DNA of 64,000 nt from Lachancea mirantina (GCA_900074745.1 LT598465.1:1054001-1118000); one strand, 5' to 3'. Positions 20,554 through 30,793 are shown, counted from the first letter of the stretch. Program-made: numbers and translations. Notes: generated from the letters alone by a model not told the origin.

Positions 20554-23262
20554 ATGCAAAATCTTGTTAACTTGAACGAGCCTAAAATCCCCCGATATCG
20601 CTATTCGCAAGACAGCAGCACGTCTACCGAATTGACTGGCGGCACAACGCTCAGGAGTCCCTTAATGTTTAACATGTCTGAACACACAGAATGCCTGAGA
20701 CTGACGCCCGTGAACATCAAAAACCTTACTTCTCCCTTGAAGACAGTTGATGACGGGGCAGGATGCATTTCAGACGAAAGTGCACCTTGTACAGGTTACA
20801 AGGAAAGCTTCAACCTTATCTCGCGTAAGCTCGAAAAAATACTGGGCGATCTCAACGTCATTTACCGTGAGATCGGTTACTCCAACGACGAGATCTCTGC
20901 CAAGGAAAAACTCATTTTCAATAATTTGTCCGACTCAATAACCGGGTTTTTCGAGCATGCAAATGAGGAAAAAGAGCGCATCATGTCCGACAATCAAAAC
21001 TGGGAGCAGGTCCTCCAGAGGGTTCTCCAAATTTTGCGCGATCCAAGAGGGACCAGTACCATTCCGGATCTTTACACAAGGAATGTTTTGCTGTCGAACG
21101 ACAGTCAGTCTGGCCGCCAACAACCGGGTTCTCCTAAAAAGCCAATATCCCTGCTCACCAAGAAAAAAATCCTATCCAAAGCTCGAAGTTATGTGCTGAA
21201 AACGTACAGGCCCCAACTTGTTGATTATTTACAGGGTTCAATCCGTCTCAGATCCCTTCATGAAGCGATCGATGATTTTCGACCAGAGTACGAAGGGTTG
21301 AACATAGAGTATCTTTTGTCTACGGTGCCCCCCGTCGAGATGAGCAAATATTTTCTGTCGTTCTTCGATGCAACCCACGACAATAACGTGGCCAAACTGT
21401 GTGAATTTATCACCGAAAATAAAAAGAGCTTACTGCACACAGTTAACTTTGACGATATTTCCAAAGACGTGGTGCAGCACATCCAAACTTTGAGCTGCCT
21501 GTATGAGAAAGAATATAGTGCCAGAGCTAGGAAGCTGCAATCCTTATGTTCCGAACTTCTCGATATTATAAGCGTTCTGGGACGAGATGCACAAGACGAA
21601 TTAGATCCTCAAATTGTCAACACACTACGAGTGTACTCTCAACTAAAGGAACCTTACAGTCAGCCTTATGACTGCTCCACAAAAACGCTGGCACGGTTAG
21701 GCAAATTGTTCAAGGATCTCAAGGCTGTTGAAGAGGCCAGGAAAAGGGAAAAAGCGAAGCTGGAACAAACATGTTCTGAGCTGTGGGAAAAACTGAAAAT
21801 TCCTTCTTCTTACGTTCAAAAATTCAGGTCGGAAAATGCGTTTCTATCAGCAAGCATTTTACAGGCCTACCGTGATGAGTTCCAACGCTTGCAAGGCATG
21901 AAGAAAAAACTCATCAAAAGCTTGATTCAAGACTCTCGAAACAAAATTCAAGAGTTGTGGTCGGCTATGCATTTATGTGAGAAAGACACATATGGTTTCA
22001 AGGAGCTCTTTGATACCATGGTATCACAGTCGACTTCCCTGGAAGATGACGAGAAAGTTTTAGAAGCATGCGAGACCGAGATCAAAGACCTTGAAAGGCG
22101 CTTGGCGCTATATAAGCCCATTTTGACGCTCATTGACGAATTCAAGTCTCTTCAAGAAGATAAGTTAGCGTTAGAAAAAAGCAGTAAGGATTCTTCAAGG
22201 CTTTTGTCTAGAAACTCCCACAAGATTCTTCTCCAAGAGGAGAAAACCCGGAAAAGAATAACTAGGCATTTTCCCAATGTTACTCAAGAGCTCATAGTCA
22301 GGCTATCAGACTTTGAAAGTGACTTTGGTGAGCCTTTTCTGTTAGACGGGGCCAAATTTCTGGACATAGCATTGAAACAAGAGCAGGAACTCTTGAGCAA
22401 GTATCCTAGGAGCCGAGTAAACTCATCCTTTAGGCATCCAAAATCGAAGCCACCATCCACCAGGCTATCGCCTATCAGGCTCATAGAATCGGATAAAAAT
22501 TCCAAGAATTACCGTAGAGGTCCCCGAAATGTGTTAGATTCCGGTCTGAAATCAAGGCCAGGAAAGCCATATCCGTCCACGCTTCACAATTCTTCGCCCA
22601 TTAGAGGACCAGAGTGGTCAGCGTGTAAACCCCTACGATGGAACGAAAAGCCTCCCACCTTATCACGAGCTTTCACAGCCGAAACAATCGTTCAGAACAG
22701 CAGCCCTTCGAGAATACCAAAATTCAGCAGAGATAACTTCTTTAATGCCACCCCAATTTTAAAATTGCAAGATGGTAGCGCATCAACCAAATCTCGACCA
22801 GCGGGACTGGCACTGATGTCATCTAATAAGTTAAATTCTAATGATTTCAGTAATCAACAGAGATCTGTGCAGCAAATGTCTCTCGAATCAGGCACACCAT
22901 TTTCTCGTGCTGCAGTGAGCCCCTCGGGCGCTTCAGAAATGAACAAGGAAAACCTTGAAGGTTTGCCACTAAAATCTCCAGTGAAATTGTTAGCCAAGAG
23001 GCATAGCCAAGATCAAATCTGGACTTTTAAAGAGAAGCACAACGAAACCCCGCTAACTCAGTTAACTGAAAGTAATACCAAAAGCTTTTCTTCCTTAGAT
23101 CACAAAAGAGACAACCTTAGTGAACTCGATGATGATGACACTAGCATTATGGATGACGGGAAGTTCGCAAACTGGAAGAGGGAAAAACTGGCCAATTTGA
23201 ACAACGAACGAGGCGCCAAAAATCCTGGCTCTTCGATCAATTGGGAAACGGATGTATTTTGA
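20554..23262 (+). CDS. ASE1: Anaphase spindle midzone protein Ase1 (MAP65/PRC1 family)
   Basis: 902 residues (S. cerevisiae 885). A Ser/Thr-rich N-terminus leads into long helical, coiled-coil-prone segments (~80-560) and a MAP65/PRC1-like spectrin region. It contains the family's microtubule-binding block (KLEQTCSELWEKLKIPSSYVQKF, and further on LYKPILTLIDEFKSL). The C-terminal third is basic, Ser/Pro-rich and disordered, with several minimal S/T-P sites that could be Cdk targets. Ase1 crosslinks antiparallel microtubules in the anaphase midzone. It heads a block (ASE1, SGT1, NOB1) in the same order as S. cerevisiae YOR058C to YOR056C. Confidence 0.92.
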   Translation: MQNLVNLNEPKIPRYRYSQDSSTSTELTGGTTLRSPLMFNMSEHTECLRLTPVNIKNLTSPLKTVDDGAGCISDESAPCTGYKESFNLISRKLEKILGDLNVIYREIGYSNDEISAKEKLIFNNLSDSITGFFEHANEEKERIMSDNQNWEQVLQRVLQILRDPRGTSTIPDLYTRNVLLSNDSQSGRQQPGSPKKPISLLTKKKILSKARSYVLKTYRPQLVDYLQGSIRLRSLHEAIDDFRPEYEGLNIEYLLSTVPPVEMSKYFLSFFDATHDNNVAKLCEFITENKKSLLHTVNFDDISKDVVQHIQTLSCLYEKEYSARARKLQSLCSELLDIISVLGRDAQDELDPQIVNTLRVYSQLKEPYSQPYDCSTKTLARLGKLFKDLKAVEEARKREKAKLEQTCSELWEKLKIPSSYVQKFRSENAFLSASILQAYRDEFQRLQGMKKKLIKSLIQDSRNKIQELWSAMHLCEKDTYGFKELFDTMVSQSTSLEDDEKVLEACETEIKDLERRLALYKPILTLIDEFKSLQEDKLALEKSSKDSSRLLSRNSHKILLQEEKTRKRITRHFPNVTQELIVRLSDFESDFGEPFLLDGAKFLDIALKQEQELLSKYPRSRVNSSFRHPKSKPPSTRLSPIRLIESDKNSKNYRRGPRNVLDSGLKSRPGKPYPSTLHNSSPIRGPEWSACKPLRWNEKPPTLSRAFTAETIVQNSSPSRIPKFSRDNFFNATPILKLQDGSASTKSRPAGLALMSSNKLNSNDFSNQQRSVQQMSLESGTPFSRAAVSPSGASEMNKENLEGLPLKSPVKLLAKRHSQDQIWTFKEKHNETPLTQLTESNTKSFSSLDHKRDNLSELDDDDTSIMDDGKFANWKREKLANLNNERGAKNPGSSINWETDVF

Positions 23263-23318
23263 TTCCGAACGTGTTTATGTAATCGGTTATGTGTGCATTG
23301 AAGTTAGCAACTTCACCA

Positions 23319-24470
23319 TTAAAGTTTTTTGAGCTCGAGGCCCTCTGGTGGTCTGGTTTCTACAGTTTTCTCGGAAACCTCGGTCCAATTAGTATTCAAA
23401 GCAGTCCCATTACTCTCAACGTAAGATTTCATCATTGCTCTCCTAGTATCAGGATCTGCATTAGCGTACAACTGTTGGAAGAAGGCATCAGCGGAGTTTT
23501 CCTGTTCTTGTGTATCGTCGTCGATTTCGAACTTTGACCAGTCAATTGTTTTTTTAGAAGAGGTCGGATATCGTAACCCTGATACATTTTGTGTTACAGA
23601 CTCGGTTCGCACGGTATTGGTGATCACATTTGGAGTTTCTTCCGAGCGTTCAAGCTGCTTCCACTGTTGCTTGGTTTCCTTCTGCAAACTGATCTCAATT
23701 TTCTTAGAGAATACAGATGTGGTTACCGCAGCCGGATTGACAGGGTGAAACAGGTCAGTGGAGTATTGAAATTCAGATCCGGTGGACGCCGTCTGAAAAG
23801 AAACATCAAGGTGCCGGCCCTCTTCGCTAACTTTCGCAGTAACGTCGTCCTTCGAATGGGGCATGTTTGCCGTGAAAAGCACAATTGTCACATGTGTGGG
23901 CGACTGGTACCAGTCCACTTTAAAAGTTGGTGAGCCAGAAGGTTCCTCAGCCGGTACAGATGCTACGGGAGCTGTTAGGACTAGCTTTTCTTCATTGGCG
24001 TTCAACGCATCTATATGTGGTTCTTCTTTCTGAGCCAAGTTTTTTTTGCGTTTCTGCAGTTTTGCGAGCTTTTTGGTCAAATTCGCCTGCCACAAAGGAA
24101 GCGTCGGATCGTCATAGCCCAGATGCTTTGACTCGTTGAAGTATCGTTCCGCTTCTGGGTAATTCTTTCTGTTGTAAAAATGAGTGAAAATGCGAAATTT
24201 GACCCACGCCAATTTCGATCGGTCCCCACGCTTCATGGCGACATCTTGGCCACTTTGGAGTAACTCAAATGCATTTTCTAGCGTTTGTTCATTGTGCCAG
24301 TCCACAGCACCAAAATAAAGTTTTTCAAGACAAGCTGCCTTGTATACGAGTGCTGTCAAGTTAGTGGGCGATTGCTTAAGCACAGAGTCGTATATCCCCA
24401 AGGCTTTTTCTGGTTCTTTATCGTCATAAAGAACGCCATACGCTGTTTTTAAATCCTTTTCAATTGGCAT
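23319..24470 (-). CDS. SGT1: Hsp90 cochaperone Sgt1
   Basis: 383 residues from the ATG at 24470; the start MPIEKDLKTAYGVLYDDKEP matches S. cerevisiae MPVEKDLKTAYKALYDEKEP, so the longer open frame with a TTG start was not used. Domain order: TPR (1-~135), a CS (p23-like) domain (~180-265, starting FKVDWYQS), and the SGS domain at the C-terminus (KKTIDWSKFEID, ADPDTRRAMMKSYVESNGTALNTNW). Sgt1 links Hsp90 to Skp1 and is needed for SCF and CBF3 kinetochore assembly. Convergent with ASE1, 56 bases between the stops. Confidence 0.96.
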   Translation of the reverse strand: MPIEKDLKTAYGVLYDDKEPEKALGIYDSVLKQSPTNLTALVYKAACLEKLYFGAVDWHNEQTLENAFELLQSGQDVAMKRGDRSKLAWVKFRIFTHFYNRKNYPEAERYFNESKHLGYDDPTLPLWQANLTKKLAKLQKRKKNLAQKEEPHIDALNANEEKLVLTAPVASVPAEEPSGSPTFKVDWYQSPTHVTIVLFTANMPHSKDDVTAKVSEEGRHLDVSFQTASTGSEFQYSTDLFHPVNPAAVTTSVFSKKIEISLQKETKQQWKQLERSEETPNVITNTVRTESVTQNVSGLRYPTSSKKTIDWSKFEIDDDTQEQENSADAFFQQLYANADPDTRRAMMKSYVESNGTALNTNWTEVSEKTVETRPPEGLELKKL

Positions 24471-24844
24471 CTCAAACACAGCTTTTGAACTTGGCAAATT
24501 CAATATTTAATTTCAAGAGATAGACTTTCGTTGAACTCTTGTAATGCCAGTATTGTATAGCAAAAAAACACTCTTCGAAAAATTGAGTTAACCAGAATTA
24601 ACTGACTTGCTAAGCAATGCAACTAATTGTGCTTGTAAATCTCCGAAACCCAGTCTTGATCCTCTTAAACTTGGCTATTACTAGAATTTAGGAAGTCGAC
24701 GAGATGAGTTTTAACAATTAAAGGTTGATCCTCAAGAATTGCACGTGACTGGAAAATTTTCCATTTAAACAAAAAGTGACCGCGATGAGCATCGCGATGA
24801 TATCGAAGAATAGCCAATAGAGTTGCCAGAATATCACAAAGAGA
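24471..24844. other. Divergent promoter between SGT1 and NOB1
   Basis: 374 bases. Beyond the PAC and RRPE-like sites near NOB1, there is a GCACGTGAC E-box at about 24741. No gene. Confidence 0.45.
24751..24801 (+). promoter_or_regulatory. RRPE-like and PAC sites upstream of NOB1
   Basis: GGAAAATTTTCC (24751-24762) is RRPE-like. GCGATGAGC (24782-24790) matches PAC, and a second GCGATGAT is at 24794-24801. They lie 44-94 bases before the NOB1 start, the usual place in ribosome-biogenesis promoters, and face the right gene. Confidence 0.65.
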
Positions 24845-26221
24845 ATGGGTGATCTGTTCCAGGCGCATGTCGATTCGCTTGTGTTAGATGCGACCCCGCT
24901 TATCACACAGCCTTACACTCATTACCAGCACTACGCCAAGGCTTTTTATACCACACCTACGGTTCTCCATGAAATTAAAGACGAACGTGCCCGAGAGAAC
25001 TTGAAGATTTGGGAGAGCATTGGTAGTTTGAAGTTGAGACATCCGAAGAAGGAGAGTGTGGAACGCGTGAGCAATTTTGCACGTCTGACAGGTGACTATT
25101 CTGTTTTGAGTGCGAACGATATTCATATCATCGCGCTTACTTATGAGCTGGAGATTGAGCTTAATGGCGGTGATTGGAGATTGAGAAAGACGCCGGGAGA
25201 AGATGTGGAAAAGGGGGACGCGAGAGAGGCTGCAGATGCGGCCGAGACAACAGACGTGGCTGAGACTGCAGACGAGAGGCCGAGGGATGCTAAAAAGAAG
25301 CGCAGACGGGGCGGGAAGAAACAGCGGGAAAAGAGAATTGCAGCGGAGATTGCTGACGGCGCAAAGGCTGACGAAATGTTCAACAGGAAGGTCGACTTAG
25401 AACTGGAGCAGCCTGCTACGAATGAAGCTTTTGAGGCGGAACCTCAGGTAGCCGGCAACGACGAGCAGAAGGAGGATAACGACTACTACGACGACGACGA
25501 CGGGGAATGGATTACACCTGAGAATTTGACGGAGGCCATGATCAAGGACAGTGGCGAAGATACGACCGGCATGCTGGTCGGAGACGACAGTGCCGACCCC
25601 ATGAAACGACTAGACCTACCCCAGAACAAAGTCGCACTTGCGACAGGGGATTTTGCTGTGCAGAATGTGGCCTTGCAGATGAATTTGAACTTGATGAATT
25701 TCATGTCTGGTCTTCGCATCAAAAAACTACGCAACTACATGCTCAGATGCCACGCGTGCTTTAAATTGATACCCATTCCCAGAGACGGCAAGGCCAAACA
25801 TTTCTGTCCCTCTTGTGGTGGCTATTCCACCTTGCTAAGGTGTGCCGTATCCGTTGACGCTACGACGGGCGATATAGTTCCTCATCTAAAGGCTAACTTC
25901 CAGTGGACCAACCGAGGAAACAAGTACTCGATAGCGAGTCCGTTGTCCAAGAACTCGCAAAAAAGAGCCGGAAACAAGGGTTTCGTCCACACCAAACATG
26001 CGCAAGATGTCGCATTGCTGCGTGAGGACCAAAAAGAATACGTACAGGCCCTGAAACAAGAGGATTGGACAAGAAGGCATAACGAAAAGGTCTTAGATGA
26101 CTGGATAGGTGGCGGTTCTGCGGACAACTTCGTCTCGCCGTTCGCCATCTCTGGCCTGAAGCATCATTCTGTTCGCGTCGGTCGTGGACGTTATGCGAAT
26201 AGTTCCAGAAAGAAGAAGTAA
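24845..26221 (+). CDS. NOB1: Nob1, PIN-domain endonuclease for 20S pre-rRNA (site D)
   Basis: 458 residues (S. cerevisiae 459). The PIN nuclease domain (1-~105) starts with the acidic catalytic strand SLVLDATPLI. A charged, low-complexity insert (~110-240) follows. The zinc ribbon has C302, C305, C321 and C324 (CHAC...CPSC). The C-terminus is basic (NKGFVHTKHAQDV, VGRGRYANSSRKKK). Nob1 cuts the 3' end of 18S rRNA in cytoplasmic pre-40S particles. PAC and RRPE-like promoter sites agree with this role. Confidence 0.96.
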   Translation: MGDLFQAHVDSLVLDATPLITQPYTHYQHYAKAFYTTPTVLHEIKDERARENLKIWESIGSLKLRHPKKESVERVSNFARLTGDYSVLSANDIHIIALTYELEIELNGGDWRLRKTPGEDVEKGDAREAADAAETTDVAETADERPRDAKKKRRRGGKKQREKRIAAEIADGAKADEMFNRKVDLELEQPATNEAFEAEPQVAGNDEQKEDNDYYDDDDGEWITPENLTEAMIKDSGEDTTGMLVGDDSADPMKRLDLPQNKVALATGDFAVQNVALQMNLNLMNFMSGLRIKKLRNYMLRCHACFKLIPIPRDGKAKHFCPSCGGYSTLLRCAVSVDATTGDIVPHLKANFQWTNRGNKYSIASPLSKNSQKRAGNKGFVHTKHAQDVALLREDQKEYVQALKQEDWTRRHNEKVLDDWIGGGSADNFVSPFAISGLKHHSVRVGRGRYANSSRKKK

Positions 26222-26332
26222 GCAAACCATAGTCAAGCAAAACAGAGCAGAATAAAGCTTTCAGATGTTGCCGAGACTTGTGAATTAGTAGTCGCCAATT
26301 TGCGCTGATCAGCAGCTTTTAAAGGTATCAAT

Positions 26333-26398
26333 ACTCATTCGATACCCATTTACGACTCACTCGATACTCATTCACAACTCATCTGATCATTACCAACC
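26333..26398 (+). repeat. Degenerate 22-base tandem repeat, three copies
   Basis: Three consecutive 22-base units each start ACTCAYY and contain GATAC or GATCA. They lie 93-158 bases before the HAL3 start, in its promoter or leader. Confidence 0.55.
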
Positions 26399-26490
26399 CG
26401 TACACAACTACATAACCAAACCAATTTTCAACGTATTACAATTGAAACTCGGATGATGGCAATAGACCATACAAGGAGTCAGAATCTCTT

Positions 26491-28467
26491 ATGTCTGGAA
26501 ACATGGGCGGTACTAGTGGCAAGAATCCTAAACCACCTTCGATAATATCTCCAACGTTTTCAAATGCAGCGAGAAAACCAGACCCGGACGGTTCCATGAA
26601 CTCTTTCGCGCACGCCGAATCGACAATTAACGGTCCAGTTATTCCGGGGTCAACAAGTCCAGCGACGTGCGCAACAAAATCGATTATGAACGCCAGTGGT
26701 ACTTCGGGAGCTGTAGTAAGTAACACGCCGGAACCAGGATTGAAAAGAGTTCCCACAGTTACGTTCAGCGACTCCAAACATGCGTCGCTAAAGCAACAAG
26801 CGGTAACCAATTCCGCAACCCAGCATGGCAAAATACACAGCGGAGACGAAACCGACAAGAGTAATGCTTCTAGCCCTCAGCTTAGAGCCACTTCGCCCAC
26901 CGGTGCACCAGGCACGAGTGTAAAAGGTGCATCACCCCCACCCCTCGCAGATGTATCGTCGGGTGTTACACGTCCAGCGACTATGAGGAGCGGTTCTCGT
27001 CAAGGAGAAAAGCCTACAATTATGTCGAAACTAATGCACTCTGCGGACTTGTTGCATCACGGCAGCGATAAGAGCAGCGCTCCGTCCAGCGTAGCTTCGG
27101 ATTCTGAAGCAAAAAAACCTGACAAGGAAGAACATGCTCATTTTTACGTCGATGACGTGCTACATTCACCTGGGTTCCGGTCAAGGTCGAACAGCGGGAG
27201 CCCCATGTCTCCGCCCATGATGGCTTCCCCTGTGAGCGTTGGGGAAAAACGACAAGACTCTACTTTGAAGCCTGAGCCGACCATCATCGAGTCCCCTGAA
27301 GAAATGGCCGAGTTAGCACCAGATCCAGCGTTCCAGCAAATTGCACCTAACATCCCAAAGCGGGAAGTTGGAAAAAATAGCGATCCACGCTTGCCCCAGG
27401 ACGACGGGAAACTTCACATTTTGTTTGGCGCCACGGGCTCATTATCGGTTCTCAAAATCAAGGCTATGGTAAAAAAGCTAGAAGAGATTTATGGACGAGA
27501 CAAGGTTTGCATTCAAGTCATCTTAACACAGGCCGCTGCCCAATTTTTCGCAATGAGGGCGCGCAAGTCACGCATCGAGGGTCGTACCCCATCGGAGACG
27601 CCATTGTCGGCGCTGCCCTCAAACAAGGACGACGCGGGCGCCGACGCTAACTTTACACCATCGAGCAGAAGCCAAAGTCAGACTCAAATAGCAGTACCGG
27701 GTGGGCCCGCGGGCACCACACCTGGAAGCGGCCACGCATGCGGACCGGCTCCGAAGGTCGAGCTGCCCCCACACATCCAGGTGTGGACGGATCAGGACGA
27801 GTGGGACGTATGGAAGCAGCGCACAGATCCAGTCCTGCATATCGAGCTGCGCCGTTGGGCCGATATCTTGGTCGTTGCCCCATTGACGGCGAACACGCTG
27901 TCGAAGATCGCGCTCGGGCTCTGCGACAACCTGCTCACAAGCGTGATCAGGGCCTGGAACCCGATGTTCCCTATTTTCCTAGCGCCATCGATGGTCAGCA
28001 GCAGCTATAATTCCAGCATCACGAGGCGGCATCTCAAGATGATTCGCGAGGAGATGCCATGGATTACGATATTCAAGCCTTCCGAGAAGGTCATGGGCAT
28101 TCACGGCGATATCGGGCTTGGAGGCATGATGGACGGGAACGAGATCGTCGACAAAGTCGTTATGAAGCTCGGAGGTTATCCGAAGGACGAGGACGAGGAT
28201 GACGACGACGATGACGACGACGAAGACGAGGTCGAGAGCACCCCGAACAAGGTCAGAAAGGAAAGCACTCTGGACGAAGAAGACGATGACGACGACGATG
28301 ACGACGATGACGACGATGATGACGATGACGACGATGATGACGACGACGACGAAGACGGCCACTTAAATGATACTATTCGCAGCTCAAGGCTCGATGACAC
28401 AGAGAAAACTCATTCTGGCCCCGCACCTGTCTTTACAGATCAAGTCCACCGGCGGTCTCTTGTATGA
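26491..28467 (+). CDS. SIS2: Hal3/Vhs3-type PPCDC-like moonlighting protein, phosphatase inhibitor
   Basis: 658 residues. The Ser/Pro-rich N-terminal extension carries a block nearly identical to S. cerevisiae Sis2 (TKSIMNASGTSGAVVSNTPE). The flavodoxin-like PPCDC domain is ~307-565 (HILFGATGSLSVLKIKAM, ELRRWADILVVAPLTANTL). The His in VLHIELRRWAD is kept. The Asn motif of true PPCDC is replaced by PSMVSSSYNSS, and the catalytic Cys is missing (GIHGDIGLGGMMD). A very acidic tail (~565-627) follows. In S. cerevisiae, Sis2 and Vhs3 inhibit phosphatase Ppz1 and also form a mixed PPCDC trimer with Cab3 for coenzyme A synthesis. This is the single pre-duplication ortholog of SIS2 and VHS3. Confidence 0.93.
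   Translation: MSGNMGGTSGKNPKPPSIISPTFSNAARKPDPDGSMNSFAHAESTINGPVIPGSTSPATCATKSIMNASGTSGAVVSNTPEPGLKRVPTVTFSDSKHASLKQQAVTNSATQHGKIHSGDETDKSNASSPQLRATSPTGAPGTSVKGASPPPLADVSSGVTRPATMRSGSRQGEKPTIMSKLMHSADLLHHGSDKSSAPSSVASDSEAKKPDKEEHAHFYVDDVLHSPGFRSRSNSGSPMSPPMMASPVSVGEKRQDSTLKPEPTIIESPEEMAELAPDPAFQQIAPNIPKREVGKNSDPRLPQDDGKLHILFGATGSLSVLKIKAMVKKLEEIYGRDKVCIQVILTQAAAQFFAMRARKSRIEGRTPSETPLSALPSNKDDAGADANFTPSSRSQSQTQIAVPGGPAGTTPGSGHACGPAPKVELPPHIQVWTDQDEWDVWKQRTDPVLHIELRRWADILVVAPLTANTLSKIALGLCDNLLTSVIRAWNPMFPIFLAPSMVSSSYNSSITRRHLKMIREEMPWITIFKPSEKVMGIHGDIGLGGMMDGNEIVDKVVMKLGGYPKDEDEDDDDDDDDEDEVESTPNKVRKESTLDEEDDDDDDDDDDDDDDDDDDDDDDDEDGHLNDTIRSSRLDDTEKTHSGPAPVFTDQVHRRSLV
28188..28360 (+). repeat. 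Asp/Glu-codon microsatellite inside the HAL3 gene
   Basis: Two long GAY/GAR runs encode the acidic tail; the second is almost pure GAC/GAT (about 20 Asp in a row). Likely to vary in length between strains. Confidence 0.85.
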
Positions 28468-28831
28468 CAGCGTGCGAACACACTCACACTCTGCCAATGC
28501 CCCGACAGCCGCTCTCCTGACCGCTCCACTGGTCGCATCGCTCTCGCCGTTTACATTTTCATTCTAAGTACGGACTCCGGAGATCACGTGCTCTAAGTAG
28601 TTTTTTACGAAGAAAATCTTTCGTTCAAAGTTATTTGTAATTTTTCGGTTTCTTTTTCTTACTCATTCGTTACGAATGTGTCATATGGGATTTCTTAGTA
28701 ATTAAGCGATGACTAGCGAAAAGCAGAACTGGAGGACGAGCCGAACAATAGTTAACAAGCGCTAAGGCAGGAGCCGACTAGAAGCTGGATAGGACATTTA
28801 AGCGTATCTCATAGAATCGAAACTGACAGAA
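28468..28831. other. Intergenic between HAL3 and DRE2
   Basis: 364 bases; one ATCACGTG E-box near 28585 and a GCGATGAC near 28706 that resembles PAC. No gene recognised. Confidence 0.35.
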
Positions 28832-29827
28832 ATGACAAGCGGTGAAGCATGCTTGGTTTTGATCCACCCTGCGGTGACGACGAGCCCAGAACTGCTTGAA
28901 GACGCCAAGCGTTCGCCAGCGCTGTCGAACGCTTCGACGCTGGAACAACATCTAGTGAATCGGGTGAATGACGGGAACGTGAAACTTGCAGACGCGCAGT
29001 ATGATGTGATCTACTATGTGACGCCGGAAAAACGCGACGAGATCGTTTTCCCAGGGAAGCTGATTGCGACGCTAGGTAGTGCGCTCAGAACGGGCGGGAA
29101 ATTGTACGGGCTGAGCAACGCATACAAGGTGGACGCCCTTGTGAACGGATTTTCGGTGATGGAGAACAGTGGTAGCGAGTACTTCTGGGTGAGACATGGG
29201 ACCCAAGAGAGCGCGGCCGCGGTTGCGCTGCTGCCTAAGAAAAAGTCAGCGAACGCAGGAGCTGCAGCCGCTGCTCCTGCGGGCAAGAAACAGTTACCGA
29301 CGTTCCGTCGGAAAGTCGCGCCGCAGGTTGAGCCAGTGAGTGACACGCTGGGCGGAGACGACGACGTCAGCGACTCCGACGACGAGCTGGATGCCGCCGC
29401 TGTGAGCAAACTTCAGTATTTCAAGATCGATAGTGATGATACCACGGAAAATGGCGCCGCACTGATTGACGAGGATACACTTGTCGATCAGGACGCGGAT
29501 CAGGATATCACTTTGGTCACGTGCGGCAAGACCAAGGCCCGCAGGCGTAGGGCGTGCAAGGACTGTACCTGTGGCATGAAGGAGATGGAAGAGCAAGAAA
29601 TAGACGCTGCGCGGGCTGCACAGCTCAAAGTGCTGGCCAAACCGGTCGCTTTCTCTGCCGACGAGCTTACTGAGATTGATTTCACGGTCCAGGGCAAGAA
29701 AGTCGGCGGGTGTGGGTCTTGCGCTCTTGGCGACGCGTTCAGGTGCTCCGGGTGTCCCTACTTGGGGCTCCCGGCGTTCAAGCCGGGCCAGCAGATCAGC
29801 GTCGCCGGCGTAGCCGACGACTTGTGA
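28832..29827 (+). CDS. DRE2: Dre2/CIAPIN1, cytosolic Fe-S cluster assembly electron carrier
   Basis: 331 residues (S. cerevisiae 348). The N-terminal degenerate methyltransferase-like domain (1-~130) is joined by an acidic linker to the CIAPIN1 domain. Motif A (2Fe-2S) is C231-X10-C242-X2-C245-X-C247. Motif B is C294-X2-C297-X7-C305-X2-C308. Dre2 passes electrons from the diflavin reductase Tah18 to the cytosolic Fe-S assembly machinery and to ribonucleotide reductase cofactor assembly. It follows the HAL3 gene as in S. cerevisiae (YKR072C, YKR071C). Confidence 0.97.
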   Translation: MTSGEACLVLIHPAVTTSPELLEDAKRSPALSNASTLEQHLVNRVNDGNVKLADAQYDVIYYVTPEKRDEIVFPGKLIATLGSALRTGGKLYGLSNAYKVDALVNGFSVMENSGSEYFWVRHGTQESAAAVALLPKKKSANAGAAAAAPAGKKQLPTFRRKVAPQVEPVSDTLGGDDDVSDSDDELDAAAVSKLQYFKIDSDDTTENGAALIDEDTLVDQDADQDITLVTCGKTKARRRRACKDCTCGMKEMEEQEIDAARAAQLKVLAKPVAFSADELTEIDFTVQGKKVGGCGSCALGDAFRCSGCPYLGLPAFKPGQQISVAGVADDL

Positions 29828-30740
29828 TGATCTACGAACATATGCAAGATCGAGCAAAAAACACGCTACACTGCGCGAAGAAGGTATGCACGGCAGTTTG
29901 TGACGGTGCAGAGCGGCGTGTACACCTATGGGGTTGTCACCGCGCCGGGAAACCTGCATTGGGTACAAAACTTGTCGTTGCTTGCAGGCTGTATCGTAAT
30001 AGACGCTGCAACGACGGCCTCGAGCCGGTGGGCCACCTAGGTAACGGTTATCTGCCGACGTTTCACTATGGCAAATGCGAGTAAAACGGGGTTAAATAAA
30101 ACTTATAACCAGAAATCAGTCCAAAATGGCATAAGCGATTGACGTGTTGACGCCGTGGGGCACAGGGACTCGTGGCCGGTGATGTATTTTCCTTCTAGCC
30201 CGCAGGCCAAGCAGTTCGCCCTCAAGATGTGAGCGGCCTTCCACCCAACCGCTAGGCTTTCGCCATAACCTCTATTGAATGTGGAGACTCGTTGGCGTAC
30301 ATTGTCGACAGCAGGTTACGGTGCGCGTTATCACGTGACCATGGCGACAGAAAAGGCGCCAAACTCGAAACAGCTCGCGACGGAGCAGGAGTCGATAGCC
30401 CGAAATCCACCGCGGCGGCTCCGTCTTCAAAGCGTTGGTCGACGCAGATTGATCTGCGCCGTTTCGCTCGCGAGAACCGCATGCACACCCTGCGTCACGT
30501 GACTCTTTCAGCCAGCGATATGGCCAAGATGGGGTCCGACGGGGGACGACGTCAAGCTTTGGGGCGTACCAAGTACGAATACAGCGAAAATAAGTGGCTT
30601 ACAGCGGTCGCGGGGGCTCCTTCTTGCACATTGCAAACCCCAGCGTGTGATTGCTGAGTTACCCGGCATCAGAGAGTACCTACGTTGATAGTGATGCTAC
30701 ATTTACCAAGGCCGACTGAAACTTTTCATCCCGTTAATAA

Positions 30741-30765
30741 CGATGAGTAACCGAGTTACTCATCG
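30741..30765. repeat. Perfect inverted repeat, 11-base arms, 3-base spacer
   Basis: Arms CGATGAGTAAC and GTTACTCATCG flank CGA. Each arm contains TGAGTAA/TTACTCA, an AP-1-like half-site arrangement. Confidence 0.85.
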
Positions 30766-30793
30766 CGTACAAAGAGATATACTCATGAGTAAT

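Noticed and set aside
28176-28400. Serine-rich antisense frame over the HAL3 acidic tail
   Set aside because: Direct reverse complement of the GAY repeat; no independent evidence.
30252-30657. Open frames of 75-121 codons on both strands between DRE2 and TMC1
   Set aside because: They overlap each other on opposite strands and in different frames, lie in GC-rich DNA, start late relative to any promoter signal, and show no domain or familiar sequence.
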